From positions 158,493 through 222,492 of the forward strand of contig JAHBWE010000018.1 in NCBI GenBank assembly GCA_019637155.1: a stretch of 64,000 nucleotides of DNA. The letters are read 5' to 3'. The notes under the pieces were generated by a model, which did not search any database, was not told the origin of the DNA, and saw only the letters and a list, made by a program, of their open reading frames with translations. This stretch comes from Labilithrix sp. GTDB lineage: Bacteria > Myxococcota_A > Polyangia > Polyangiales > Polyangiaceae. A program made the translations under genes and the position numbers. This document shows positions 51,501-59,246 of this stretch, piece after piece (position 1 is the stretch's first letter; every line of letters starts with the position of its first letter).

Positions 51501-53031
51501 GGCGGCGGTGCGCGCGGGACCGATGCCGGCGCGCACCGCGACGCCGCCCCTCGGCACGACGGAGGCGACGGCGGAGAGCCCGGCGCCTTCGCCGGTTGCG
51601 ATGAATGTCCCGAATCCGCGGATTTCGCTGGAAATACCGAACATCCCGAAGCCTCCCCCGCCGATCGTCGTGTCGACGGTGGACGAGGCGGCGGTCCAGT
51701 CGATCCGCCACCCTCCGCTCGGCTCGGACCGCCCGCCGCCGCCGGAGGCGCCCGTCCTCGAGGAGACGCCGGCCCCGGTCTCGATCAGCGAGATCCCGAC
51801 CACGCCGGCGGGGAAGGTCGCGAAGGCGAAGGCGCGCCTCATCAACAACCGCCGCGAGGAGGCGGAGAAGCTCCTCACCGAGGCGCTCCGCGAGGGCTCG
51901 ATCGAGGCGGCCGACATGCTCGATCAGCTCCTCTCGGACGAGCCGTCGCAGCGCGCGGTCCTGATCAAGGTGCGGCGGCAGGCGGTCGAGCTCGCGCCCG
52001 GCGTCGCCGCGCGCCTCGTCGCGCTCCGCGACGCGGCGAAGGCGGACCAGAACACGAACTACGTCCGCGCGATCGACCACGTGCTCCGCGCGTTCGATCC
52101 CGGCGCCGGCCCGCTCCCGCCGCCTCCGCTCAGCGCCCAGAACGCGCAGCCCGGGATCCTCACGCTCCTCACGCGCCACTCGCACGAGCCGGGCGGCGAG
52201 GCGCTCGGCGTCGCGTGGGACGGCGCGCCGGCCATCTTCGCGAAGTCGCCCGCCGCGGCAGGCCTCAACGGCCTCGAGCGGGTCGTGCCCGGCGGCGCCA
52301 CCGCGCTCTCGCGCCTCTACGAGGTCTCGCTCCGGCTCCTCGATCCGCCGCGCTTCACCCTCTTCCACAAGCGCACGATCGGCCTCGGCGCGCCGCAGCG
52401 CGGGGAGCTCCCGCTCGCGGAGGCGGGGACGCCGCTCTCGCTCTCGGTCGCGCTCACGGCGTCGCCGGCGGCGGTGCTCACCGGCGACGCGACGGAGGAC
52501 ACGACCGATCTCCGCTGGATCCTCGGCGCCGCGCTCGCGGCGGTGCTCCCGCAGAACGCGCTGCTCGTCGGGCTCGGCGACGCGGAGGCGCGCGCGCTCT
52601 GGACGGTCCTCGTCGGCGCGTTCGGCCCGCCGGGCGCGGTCACGATCGATCGCAAGGACGCGCAGCTCGCGGACATGCTGTGGCAGACCCTCGCCCCGCG
52701 CACGCAGCGCCGGTTGAAGGAGCTCCTCGGCGACGCGGACGCGACGCCGTTCGAGCTCGTCCTCGAGCGCGCGAAGCAGAGCGCGCGCCGCGTCGGCATG
52801 TTCCTCACCGGCGACTTCGGCCACGCCGCGCGGCGCACGCTCCTCGAGTTCCCGCAGGCGGACGCGGCCGACCTCGAGCGTCCCGGCGGCCTCGAGCGCC
52901 TCGCGCGGCAGCTGCCGGCGCTCGCGGACCTCCTCCGCCTCGCGGTCCGCCCCGAATACGCCGACGCGCGCTGGCACCTCCCGACCCAGGCCGCGCAGCG
53001 CCTCGCTTCCGGTAAGCTCCGACCGGTATGA
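45529..53031 (+). CDS. Giant TPR protein (2,500 residues)
   Basis: The largest protein in the window, GTG start overlapping the SppA stop. From about residue 40 to 1970 it is continuous TPR-type helix pairs (ALAVAADPSNAESMHALSAL-like units), with no signal peptide, membrane helix or enzyme motif. A proline/threonine linker (about 1985-2090) leads to a distinct C-terminal domain (about 2200-2495; e.g. RWILGAALAAVLPQNALLVG, RRVGMFLTGDFGHAARR, RWHLPTQAAQRLAS) that was not recognised. Likely a scaffold. The stop overlaps the next ATG (ATGA). Confidence 0.85.
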   Translation: MSVANANANGSNVKSSALAKIVRRIAPKEPTRRKGIVADEAMLRARVDLARALGDPAEERTAAKRLAELLAARGAELELAVELAFRALSSQDDPSLRYALTGWLEGLGEPSLAASELRKLASVATGASAAAVLVRIGVLHARAGDAIGAAEALAEAAEKDPADALPHELLGAVAAWAASGSAPGGFMMGEGMPTARVGAEAYVHAARRRAASGDAEGEIENLLRAFELDPSSSLAAAALVNAYKERARAEAADQVLRSHARALAAKKEPAGEVHEARRASAMEAGQTSRALAAALDEQLDGVLEGPGADTFDDLLAKVGAYEPLAVRLELRAERDKTARASVRWSELGRLLAGPLSAPERAVEAYARAVAADPSNAESMHALSALAAKTGDAAWLIEALIRGVMGGADTHGRLAAARELAAVAEDKSDPLLAAWAYRAMTSIDPGDERARAAAARLEGAVRRHEEELALARRALETSAAEGRVAALLEIVRIARSLPDDSRDLASALVELAEDSLVPRSSLDAQWSAPIEDESIFAEAVRVAERVGDHAAIAKVARARLDARGPNVSVRGVLVAALRRKGDLGGASDACRAFAEESATRWTCSVAWITAAAAGEQETRGRALAAVAPTCGLSAGGAIAAVAAEILADHGDAEGARRAAEYASRSEGHETRAHVMLARLVAVTDGRLAQATIERAIEAAGPSALWCERLADVLGLLGDAKAAVGWARRRVALRPGEPAAAQALVDRALSAGDAGALADALVWLAPQPQPSRDMAERIGPALETLVDLDRERAAAVARRALDVLGPRSATLRRAIEKTGDAKLRATLIERWIAAGAPHAERGPLLRELAALHAEAGDADAEADALARAAREGVDLRAHAARIDALMPTTPDGELALLEARAALRDGEGDGAQAAEAYRDLGAALWDMADDRPRAVQAWLRGAQEDVAYGYATLRQDLASFADAQYAVDCLSELVDREKVRVRSGVIATEAARAALDVRAFARALGLAKTALERDPGHANALETAEVACAELARVPDMSAIYDQVARRARGRFGRRAAHHRAARFFEAGGVVMLALKHAAQAFIAVPSEGSTLLLLQRTAKKAQREGVAVRTVEHVAELARGAGARAAWLHRAASMTAADLEGTRQKMDLLLKATILVPTPGALEMLAEAARAIVTLAPEDDAAVALRLERASEQLAKGLEGPDGARIAITFVAMAVSLFGDAGWGWRSLERAIGADADVDEYVDLLPHAALFAGAPDSRAALDRVMGEVEKPYSNVGIALLRLIAAIAKELGDHEKRAKCLVRAVEKEWDDDALVVEADDAVIAHGDTALLERLNKRAGNFRRTEALRGVARKALEKGDAAEAVRRLERATVIAAPEQKPDVANELNGALVKAGRSEDAVLRELARPDFTSADRALRWVELARVRDEGGDAAGAADALLQAATEEPTAERWAAVEQAAARAGRDHVQVDALQHLAVLARSAGAVVELRDVLKRLAQIEGARGSLNAAEAAWREVMDVDPDDADADAAIEALLVSRASFDDLVEHLAERASRYAKRDGPEDKEKVRAVRLRRAAILEQRLGRIEEACAELELVLADQPGNPSALRWLADLYERAGEPAKALPALEKLFAATTEELEFVNLGVRRVRALLAIGDLPKAQRGIADLVARTPNVLAVAEARVEVARAAGAPVELGNALAELARISVEEPRVRSELLVEAAQAAARSGDRDASLTRARDAARLAPDIASTQLFARGLEYRLRGAGTKDDARATIASLGRLIEATKAAETSPLEPEDLALRAFLVAEAEDVLDGVGAGTAILRKTLAEVGAQPLIALGLAERAAKAHRHEEAYRFYTEAVYGNLLGLRRPGRVALAAAESAASAGDVAATQRFLTEAAKDNDTRLDALRRMAKLALARSDFAKAKPMIKTLADSLEGRERGEVLAELARALLRSQSPADRLEGDRTMREAIDAASPELASALRTELEAFRGRQPSTPQMAAVRAGPMPARTATPPLGTTEATAESPAPSPVAMNVPNPRISLEIPNIPKPPPPIVVSTVDEAAVQSIRHPPLGSDRPPPPEAPVLEETPAPVSISEIPTTPAGKVAKAKARLINNRREEAEKLLTEALREGSIEAADMLDQLLSDEPSQRAVLIKVRRQAVELAPGVAARLVALRDAAKADQNTNYVRAIDHVLRAFDPGAGPLPPPPLSAQNAQPGILTLLTRHSHEPGGEALGVAWDGAPAIFAKSPAAAGLNGLERVVPGGATALSRLYEVSLRLLDPPRFTLFHKRTIGLGAPQRGELPLAEAGTPLSLSVALTASPAAVLTGDATEDTTDLRWILGAALAAVLPQNALLVGLGDAEARALWTVLVGAFGPPGAVTIDRKDAQLADMLWQTLAPRTQRRLKELLGDADATPFELVLERAKQSARRVGMFLTGDFGHAARRTLLEFPQADAADLERPGGLERLARQLPALADLLRLAVRPEYADARWHLPTQAAQRLASGKLRPV

Positions 53032-53582
53032 ACCTCCGCCTCGCCGCCGGCCTCGCGATCACCGCCGCGGTGGTGGGCGCTTGCGTCATCGCGGAGCCCG
53101 CGACCGACCTGCCGGTCCTGCCGCCGCAGCCGCCCCGCATCTTGCGGACGAGCGTGGTGCCGCCGGCCGACCGCATCGTCACGCGGTGGCCGGACAAGTT
53201 CATCGTCCCGGTCAGCCTCACGAACCCGCGCGCCTCGTTCTTCTACAGCTACTTCGTCGACTTCAACCCGCTCACGCGCGAAGGCTTCGTCTCGCGCGAC
53301 GAGAGCACCCTCGAGATCGGCGTCACCGCGAGCGTGCCGCGCGTGCTCGAGATCACGATCCCGAACCCGGATCCGGAGCGGACGCCGCCCCGCTGTCACG
53401 TCATCGAGGTGGTGGTCGCGACGACGCTCAGCGAGTCCGATCCCCACGCCCTGCCGGCGAGCGGCGGCGACAGCGTGTCGTGGTTCTACAACCCGAGCGG
53501 CGACTTCGCGGGCTGCCCGCCGGTCGAGTCCGGGCTCCAGCCGGACGCCTCCGCGCTCCTGTCGGTGGAGGCCGGTCTGTGA
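53028..53582 (+). CDS. Lipoprotein in coupled operon
   Basis: A 184-residue lipoprotein starting in the stop of the giant TPR gene. Lipobox AVVGAC (Cys19). The mature part is beta-rich (DKFIVPVSLTNPRASFFYSY, LEITIPNPDPERTPP) with two Cys late in the sequence. No family was recognised. The stop overlaps the next gene (GTGA). Confidence 0.75.
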   Translation: MNLRLAAGLAITAAVVGACVIAEPATDLPVLPPQPPRILRTSVVPPADRIVTRWPDKFIVPVSLTNPRASFFYSYFVDFNPLTREGFVSRDESTLEIGVTASVPRVLEITIPNPDPERTPPRCHVIEVVVATTLSESDPHALPASGGDSVSWFYNPSGDFAGCPPVESGLQPDASALLSVEAGL

Positions 53583-55441
53583 TCCTGCGCGCGGCGGGCG
53601 GCGCGGCGATCGCCGTCGTCCTCGGCGCGGCGTGCAGGCCGATCGAGCCCGTCCCGCTCACGAACGCCCCCGTCAACGAGTGTCCGTGCGAAGGGTTCGC
53701 CGCGGGCGCGAGCCAGGCACCGCGCTGCCGGCGAGGCCGCTGCGAGATCCCGACCACGTTGAACCGGCCCGAGTTCCCGTTCTTCATCGTCGTGAACGTC
53801 CCGACGTCGTCGTCCTACGCGCCGGGCTCGACGTTCGTGTTCTACAGCAACGAGAGCGGACAGCCGGCGTTCTTGAGCAGGATCGCCGAGACGCCGCGTC
53901 CCGGCGCGCGCTGCATCCGTCCGACGTGCCTTCGCCTCGGCGACCTGACCCTCGGGAGCGGCACCTACCGCGTGTCGGCCGCGCTCTCGCTCCGCGCGGG
54001 CTATCCGCTCGACGAGCGAGCGTCGATCCCCGTCCGCGCCGCCTACTTCCCGGTGGGGACGCCGCAGTTTCCGCTTCCCCCGTTGTCTCCGTCGGCACCG
54101 CCGCTCTCGCCGGCAGCCCTCGCCGCGACCTCCGCGCTCGTCGGCGGTCTCCCGCTCGCTCCGACGAACGCGTTCCCGACCCTAGTCGCGCCGAGCGGAC
54201 AGGCCCCGTTCGCGCAGTTCAGTCAGCCGCTCGCGGCGGGGACGTACCTCCGCGTCCTCTATCCCGAGCCTCCGTTCGACGAGCTCTTCCCGCCGCAAAC
54301 CGAGACGAAGGCGACGCTGTTCGGCCAGGAGTTCGTCCTCGACGAGGAGACGCTCGACCCGCCGCAGTCGCGCAGCCTCGACGTCGAGCGCGAGGAGGGG
54401 CTCGATGGCTGGCAGGTCTGGCTGCGGGACATGCCCACGCGCCGGCGGATCTCCACCGTGCGGACGCTCACCGGACGATCCGCGCGCGTGCAGGTCGACA
54501 CAACCGGCGAGCGCCGGACCGACGCCGGCGGCCTCGGCAACGACGTCGAGGCGGTGCTCGCGCCGCCGGCCTCGTACCTCGCGGTCCCGCGCTACGTGAC
54601 CGTTCCCTTCAGCGGCTCGTTCGGCACGCTGAGCTATCCGTCGATCCCGCCGCCGGTGCGCGTCGAGGGGGTCGTCGCCGAGCCGAACGGCGACTCGCAG
54701 CTGCTCGGCTACCCCGCGCGCGTCTCGTTCACGAGCACCGCCATCACCGTCGTCTCCGCCACGCCGAGCAGGCTCCTCTCCTACGAGACCGAGGTGAGCA
54801 CCGACGACAGCGGTCGGTTCGCGACCGTGCTTCCGCCCGGCGAATACAGGGTCGTCGTCGAGCCGGCGGAGGGGACGGGCTTCGCGAAGTACCGTCAGCC
54901 GGCCATCATCGACCGCGACCTCACCGCCCTCACGCTCCAGCCTCCGCGGCGGACGCGCGTGCTCGGGCGCGTCCTCCTCACCGACGGCCGTCCCCTCGCG
55001 GAGGCCGAGATCCTGGCGACGCCGCAGAGCGGGACCACGTCGGAGCTGCCGATCCCGCGTCCAGGGCGCGGCACGACAGGACCGGAGGGGCGGTTCGAGA
55101 TGCTGCTCGATCCGGGGCCCTACGTGATCACGGTCATCCCGAAGAAGGGGAGCGGCTTTCCGCGCGTCGTCGTCCGCCCGCAGATCCCGACCGAGCGGGC
55201 CGAGCTCCCCGACATCCAGGTCCCGGCGCCGTCGCCGCTGACGTTCACGCTTCGGGATCCGCGGCCCGGGATCGAGGCCGTCGTCGCGAACGCGGTGGTC
55301 CGCGTGTTCGCGGTGCCGGGCGTGACGCGCGGCACCGAGCTCGAGGACGAGACGCCCGATCCGGCGCCGGTCGAGATCGGGAGCGCGGTGTCCGACGCGA
55401 ACGGGCAGGTGGAGATCCTTCTCGCACCCGGACCGCGCTGA
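53579..55441 (+). CDS. Large lipoprotein with carboxypeptidase-regulatory-like domains
   Basis: A 620-residue lipoprotein, GTG start in the previous stop. Lipobox VLGAAC (Cys19). The N-terminal half has Cys pairs (NECPCEGF, CRRGRCEIP) and beta-rich segments of unknown fold. The C-terminal half has Ig-like units of the carboxypeptidase regulatory type (VSTDDSGRFATVLPPGEYRV, GRGTTGPEGRFEMLLDPGPY). Such domains are usually stalk-like surface modules. It is the last gene joined by a 4-nt overlap and may be displayed by the complex. Confidence 0.78.
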   Translation: MILRAAGGAAIAVVLGAACRPIEPVPLTNAPVNECPCEGFAAGASQAPRCRRGRCEIPTTLNRPEFPFFIVVNVPTSSSYAPGSTFVFYSNESGQPAFLSRIAETPRPGARCIRPTCLRLGDLTLGSGTYRVSAALSLRAGYPLDERASIPVRAAYFPVGTPQFPLPPLSPSAPPLSPAALAATSALVGGLPLAPTNAFPTLVAPSGQAPFAQFSQPLAAGTYLRVLYPEPPFDELFPPQTETKATLFGQEFVLDEETLDPPQSRSLDVEREEGLDGWQVWLRDMPTRRRISTVRTLTGRSARVQVDTTGERRTDAGGLGNDVEAVLAPPASYLAVPRYVTVPFSGSFGTLSYPSIPPPVRVEGVVAEPNGDSQLLGYPARVSFTSTAITVVSATPSRLLSYETEVSTDDSGRFATVLPPGEYRVVVEPAEGTGFAKYRQPAIIDRDLTALTLQPPRRTRVLGRVLLTDGRPLAEAEILATPQSGTTSELPIPRPGRGTTGPEGRFEMLLDPGPYVITVIPKKGSGFPRVVVRPQIPTERAELPDIQVPAPSPLTFTLRDPRPGIEAVVANAVVRVFAVPGVTRGTELEDETPDPAPVEIGSAVSDANGQVEILLAPGPR

Positions 55442-55445
55442 ACGT

Positions 55446-56048
55446 ATGATTCGCCGAGGCCCAAGCGACATGCAAGAGCTCGACGATCGAATCAACCTCC
55501 TTGCCAAGGTCGCGCGCGCGAACGTCGCCGGCGCGGACGTGACGGACAAGCAGGCCTCGACCGATCGCTCGATCCTCATGCTCGCCGCCGCGTCCTACGG
55601 CGCGCGTCCCACGAGCGAGTCCACGATCCCGACCGGCTTCGATCCCTTCGCCGCCGCGCTCTTCGAGGCGATCATCGAGGGCGCGTACCTCGTCGCGACC
55701 GCGGACGGCGTGTTCGACGACGAGGAGCGGACGACGTTCGAGCGCGTCGTCGCGGCCTCGACCGGCGGCTCCGTCCCGCAGAACCACGTCGCCGACCTCG
55801 TCGCCGACCTCGCCGACCAGCTCCAGGAGGACGGCCTCGACCGCCGCGTCGAGCGCCTCGCGGAGGGGATCCAGCGCGAGGAGCAAGCCCTCGAGGTCCT
55901 CCGCATCGCCGCCCTCATCGCGCAGGTGAGCGACGACGTCAGCGACGTCGAACGCAATGTCCTCACGAAGATCGCCTCCGCCTGCAAGCTCGGCGAAGCC
56001 GCCGTCGACCGCGCCATCGACGACGTGCGAGCGTCGCTCCGAGCCTGA
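55446..56048 (+). CDS. TerB-like tellurite resistance family protein
   Basis: A 200-residue helical protein; ATG at 55470 (192 residues) is also possible. The segment GAYLVATADGVFDDEERTTFE, followed by ISDDVSDVERNVLTKIAS, matches the TerB fold, an all-helical, acidic domain with a possible metal-binding site. TerB proteins are tied to tellurite and other stress responses, but the biochemical role is unsettled. It starts 4 nt after the lipoprotein stop, so it probably belongs to the same transcript. Confidence 0.75.
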   Translation: MIRRGPSDMQELDDRINLLAKVARANVAGADVTDKQASTDRSILMLAAASYGARPTSESTIPTGFDPFAAALFEAIIEGAYLVATADGVFDDEERTTFERVVAASTGGSVPQNHVADLVADLADQLQEDGLDRRVERLAEGIQREEQALEVLRIAALIAQVSDDVSDVERNVLTKIASACKLGEAAVDRAIDDVRASLRA

Positions 56049-56055
56049 AGCGCGC

Positions 56056-56655
56056 TCAGTCGTCGAAGTCCGCGTAGCCGGCGAGCGGCTCGATCGGGTC
56101 GAGGTCTTCGTCGAAGTAGAGGGTCTGCGAGATCGTGCCTCGCGTGCAGTCCTCCGGCCAGCCCTCGTCGGACTCGTCGTTCGTCGTCTCGCACGACTCG
56201 GTCATCACCGCCGGCGCGCCGAACGAGAGCCGCAGCGCGATGCGCCTTCCGTTCAAGAGGAGCTCCTCGACGTCGCGGATCTCCGCGTCGCCCTCGAGGC
56301 TGTAGGGGCCCTCGAGGATCGTGTCCCACCAGACGCGCGCGGCGCGTTCGACCTCGCGCATGAGACGGGCCCGCAGCGGCGCAGCCTCCTCGGACGAGAG
56401 GTCGACCGCGGCCTCGTCGATCGCGAGCTCCGCGTCCTCGATGACGTGCCGCTGCTGATCCTCCGAGAGGCATCGGAACACGTCGGCGAGCTCCGTACCG
56501 CCCGCGGCCGACCGGGCGACGAGCGCGTCGAGCTCCTCGTCGCCGACGTCCGTGCACGCGTTCACGGCGGCCGTCGTCTCGGCCACCGGAGCGGGAGCCT
56601 GCCCGCAAGCGGCGGTCAGCATCAGCAGGCCCAGCGCGAACAGCCTCGCTTTCAT
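56056..56655 (-). CDS. Lipoprotein of unknown function
   Basis: A 199-residue lipoprotein. Lipobox LMLTAAC (Cys17); ATG at 56655 begins the signal. The mature region is mostly helical and acidic with Cys pairs (VNACTDVG, DVFRCLSED, SCETTND, EDCTRG). No family was recognised. It is the last gene of a minus-strand pair with the TPR gene upstream (64-bp gap). An inverted repeat CTTGCC/GGCAAG (56671-56693) lies in that gap and may be an operator. Confidence 0.7.
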   Translation of the reverse strand: MKARLFALGLLMLTAACGQAPAPVAETTAAVNACTDVGDEELDALVARSAAGGTELADVFRCLSEDQQRHVIEDAELAIDEAAVDLSSEEAAPLRARLMREVERAARVWWDTILEGPYSLEGDAEIRDVEELLLNGRRIALRLSFGAPAVMTESCETTNDESDEGWPEDCTRGTISQTLYFDEDLDPIEPLAGYADFDD

Positions 56656-56670
56656 GGTGGGGATGTATGA

Positions 56671-56693
56671 CTTGCCCCGACAATGTAGGCAAG
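56671..56693. promoter_or_regulatory. Inverted repeat upstream of the lipoprotein gene
   Basis: CTTGCC and GGCAAG (6-bp perfect arms, 11-nt loop) lie 16 bp upstream of the ATG at 56655. On the minus strand TTGCCT could serve as a -35, with CATACA 17 bp further as a weak -10. Confidence 0.3.
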
Positions 56694-56719
56694 GCACAGC
56701 CCCGCGAATTCAGGAGACG

Positions 56720-59158
56720 CTACGAAGAATCCCGCGCCATCCGGAACAGGTCCGCTTCGCCGTCGCGGCCGGCGGCGCGGGCTTCGAGCTCGAGGCGCTC
56801 GAGGACGGCGTGGTGGCGGGGGAGGAGCTCGGCGCGTCGATCGGGCGGCGCGTCCTCGAGGCGCGCGGAGAGGAGCGCGAGGAGCTCCATGCTGCGGCCG
56901 AGGCGGGTGAGGCGCTCGGCGAGCTCGTCGACGACGGCGTCGTTCGTGGGATCGCCCTGGAGCGTGCGCGTGAGCGCCTCGACCTTCACCTCGTCCTCCT
57001 CCGGCGTGGACGCGCCGCGGGGGCCGGAGGCCGGCGCGCTCAGCGTCTCGCGCGTGCTCTCCGACGCGCTCTCCGTCGCGCGCGCGAGGAGGTGCTCGAC
57101 GACGATCGGCGCGGGCTTGTCCTCCGTGCTCTCCGGCGGCGCGGCGAGGGTGGTGCGATCGCGGACCGGCGCGGGCTTCACGTCGCCCGGCACGGGCGGG
57201 GCGGCGAGGGTGGCGCGGTCGCGGACGTCGGGCTCGGGGAGGATCGCGATGCGGACCTCGCGCGAGTCGTGGCTCGGCACGAACGGGGCGTCGTGGCCGG
57301 ACCGCGCCGCGCGGCCGAGGCGAGCGCCGATCGTGCGGTAGCGGCCGTCGAGGTCGGCGTGGTCCGGCGCGATCGCGAGCGCGACGGCGAGGTGGGCCTG
57401 CGCGAGGGCGAGCTCGCCGCGGCCCTCCTCGAACGTCGCCGCTTCGTCGAGCCACGGCAGCGCGGCGGGGTCGCGGCCCGCGCGCTCGCGGAGCCGCGCG
57501 AAGGCGAGGGAGGCGCCGGCCGCGTCGCCGAGCGCGGCGCGGTAGCGGCCCTCGAGCCCGCGCGCCTCGATCGCCTCCGCCGCTTCGTCGGCGACGAGGC
57601 GAAGGCGCGCCACCGCGGCGGAGCGATCGCCGAGGCGATCGGCGAGGACGCGGGCGAGCGCGACCTGCATCCACGCCGTGTTCGGCGGCGGGACCTCTCG
57701 CTCGCGGAGCTCGATCGCGCGCGCGAGCAGCGTCGCGCCGCGCGCGCCGCGTCCTTCCGCGGCGAGGGCGACGCCGAGCCCGGCGACGGCGTCGGGATCG
57801 TCGGGGCGATAGAGCAGCGCGCGCTCGTACAGCAGCGCGGCGTCGGCGCCGAGGCCGCGCGCGCGGTAGACGTCGGCCGCGCGGCGAAGCACGCGGTGGC
57901 GCTCCGGCGCCCCGATCGCGACCGCCTCGAGCTCCTGGAAGTCCGCGCGCGCGTCGGCGAGGCGCCCCTGCGCGAGCCGCCGCGTCGCGCGCTCCCAGCG
58001 CAGCTCGAGCAGCGCGGGCAACCGCGCGATCGCGGCGTCGAGCCACCGCAGCGCGTCGGCGGGATCGCCGGCGAGCGCCGCCGCGCGCGCGAACGCGAGC
58101 GCCGCCACCGGCGCGGCGGGATCGCGCTCGCCCTCGCGGAGGAGCGCGGCGATCGCGCCGTCGGCGTCGCCGGCCTCGACGAGGAGGTCGCCGAGGAGCT
58201 GGCCCTGGTAGGGGAGGCGATCGGCGGAGCGCAGCGTCGCGATCGCCGCCTCGGCGCGGCCGCCGGCGTGGGCGTCCAGCTCCGCGATGCGCCGCGCGAT
58301 CTCGCCGTGCCGCGGCGCGCGCTCGAGCGCCGCGAGGTCGAGCTGCCGCGCCCGCGCGTGGTCGCCGGCGAAGCGCGCGTCGTCCGCCGCGCGGGTGAGG
58401 AGCGCCGCCTCGTGCGCGAGCGTCGCGGGCCGCGGGATCGCGGGCTCGGCCGGCGCGCGCGCGAACGCGACGAAGAGCACGCCGTCGCTCTCGCCCGATC
58501 CGGCGAGGACGACGTCGTCGCCGCCGGGCGCGCGCACGCCGGCGTCGGGGAGGAGCGCGCGCGCGATCCGCGCCCCGAGCCGCGGGAGCGAGAAGCGCGC
58601 TCCTTCGCGGGTCGCGTGCTCGCCGAGGAGCATCGTCATCGCGCGGAGCGCGAGGACGGTCGCGGGGGCGGGGAGGTTCGCGCCGCGCGCGCCGTGCACG
58701 ACGAGGACGGGCTGCGGCGCGGCGACGAGCGCGACCTCGAACGCGAGCGCCGGCGGCGCGGCCACGGCCGCCCCGTCGAGGACCGCGATCGTCGCCCCGA
58801 ACGCGCGGGGGAGGATCGAGAGCGTAGGCCGCTCCGGTCCGAGGAGGCCTCGCAGCCGCGGCTCGGCCCAGCGCGCGACCTTGCGCGCATCGAGCTCGAT
58901 CGCGACGCGCTCGAGCTCGCCGCGGCGATGGCGGAACTTGGTGACGCCGCCGGTGACGTCGAACGGAAACCGCACGTTCGGCAGGCGCACGACGAGCTCG
59001 ACGACGTCGACGCACGCGAGGGCGGCCGTCCGCGCGAGCTCGATCCCGAGCCCTTCGCGCCCGATCGCGAGCCGCAGCCCGAGCGCCGACCCGGCCGCCC
59101 GGTCGATCGCCGGCGCCTCGACCCGCGGCTTCGCCTTCGCCCGAGCATTCCGGCCCAC
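56720..59158 (-). CDS. TPR protein with unrecognised N-terminal domain
   Basis: An 812-residue protein. GTG at 59158 is chosen because upstream codons are Arg/Ser-rich noise and run into the divergent helicase gene. Residues about 20-235 form an unrecognised domain (LRLAIGREGLGIELA, LVVRLPNVRFPFDVTGGVTK, HRRGELERVAIELDA) that loosely resembles lipid-binding beta-helix proteins. The rest is TPR (DHARARQLDLAALERAPRHG, ALRWLDAAIARLPALLELRW) ending in a Pro/Thr/Glu-rich tail and a coiled region. No signal peptide. Possibly a scaffold; function unknown. Confidence 0.7.
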   Translation of the reverse strand: MGRNARAKAKPRVEAPAIDRAAGSALGLRLAIGREGLGIELARTAALACVDVVELVVRLPNVRFPFDVTGGVTKFRHRRGELERVAIELDARKVARWAEPRLRGLLGPERPTLSILPRAFGATIAVLDGAAVAAPPALAFEVALVAAPQPVLVVHGARGANLPAPATVLALRAMTMLLGEHATREGARFSLPRLGARIARALLPDAGVRAPGGDDVVLAGSGESDGVLFVAFARAPAEPAIPRPATLAHEAALLTRAADDARFAGDHARARQLDLAALERAPRHGEIARRIAELDAHAGGRAEAAIATLRSADRLPYQGQLLGDLLVEAGDADGAIAALLREGERDPAAPVAALAFARAAALAGDPADALRWLDAAIARLPALLELRWERATRRLAQGRLADARADFQELEAVAIGAPERHRVLRRAADVYRARGLGADAALLYERALLYRPDDPDAVAGLGVALAAEGRGARGATLLARAIELREREVPPPNTAWMQVALARVLADRLGDRSAAVARLRLVADEAAEAIEARGLEGRYRAALGDAAGASLAFARLRERAGRDPAALPWLDEAATFEEGRGELALAQAHLAVALAIAPDHADLDGRYRTIGARLGRAARSGHDAPFVPSHDSREVRIAILPEPDVRDRATLAAPPVPGDVKPAPVRDRTTLAAPPESTEDKPAPIVVEHLLARATESASESTRETLSAPASGPRGASTPEEDEVKVEALTRTLQGDPTNDAVVDELAERLTRLGRSMELLALLSARLEDAPPDRRAELLPRHHAVLERLELEARAAGRDGEADLFRMARDSS

Positions 59159-59246
59159 GCCAGCATGGTACGCGACCCCGAATCGAACGGAAAAACTCCC
59201 CGTCCTCGGCGCGCGGCTCCGGCAGTTGCGGTAGAAAGGACGGGCG

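Noticed and set aside
45124..52977. Very long open frame (about 2,600 codons) on the minus strand opposite the giant TPR gene
   Set aside because: Its product is Arg/Glu/Ala-rich without periodic hydrophobicity or motifs, a normal result of 70% G+C codon bias. The plus-strand frame has TPR repeats and coupled start/stop overlaps.
46053..53015. Long alternative plus-strand frame inside the giant TPR gene
   Set aside because: Composition is almost only Arg, Gly and Ala; no start signal; shadow of the real frame.
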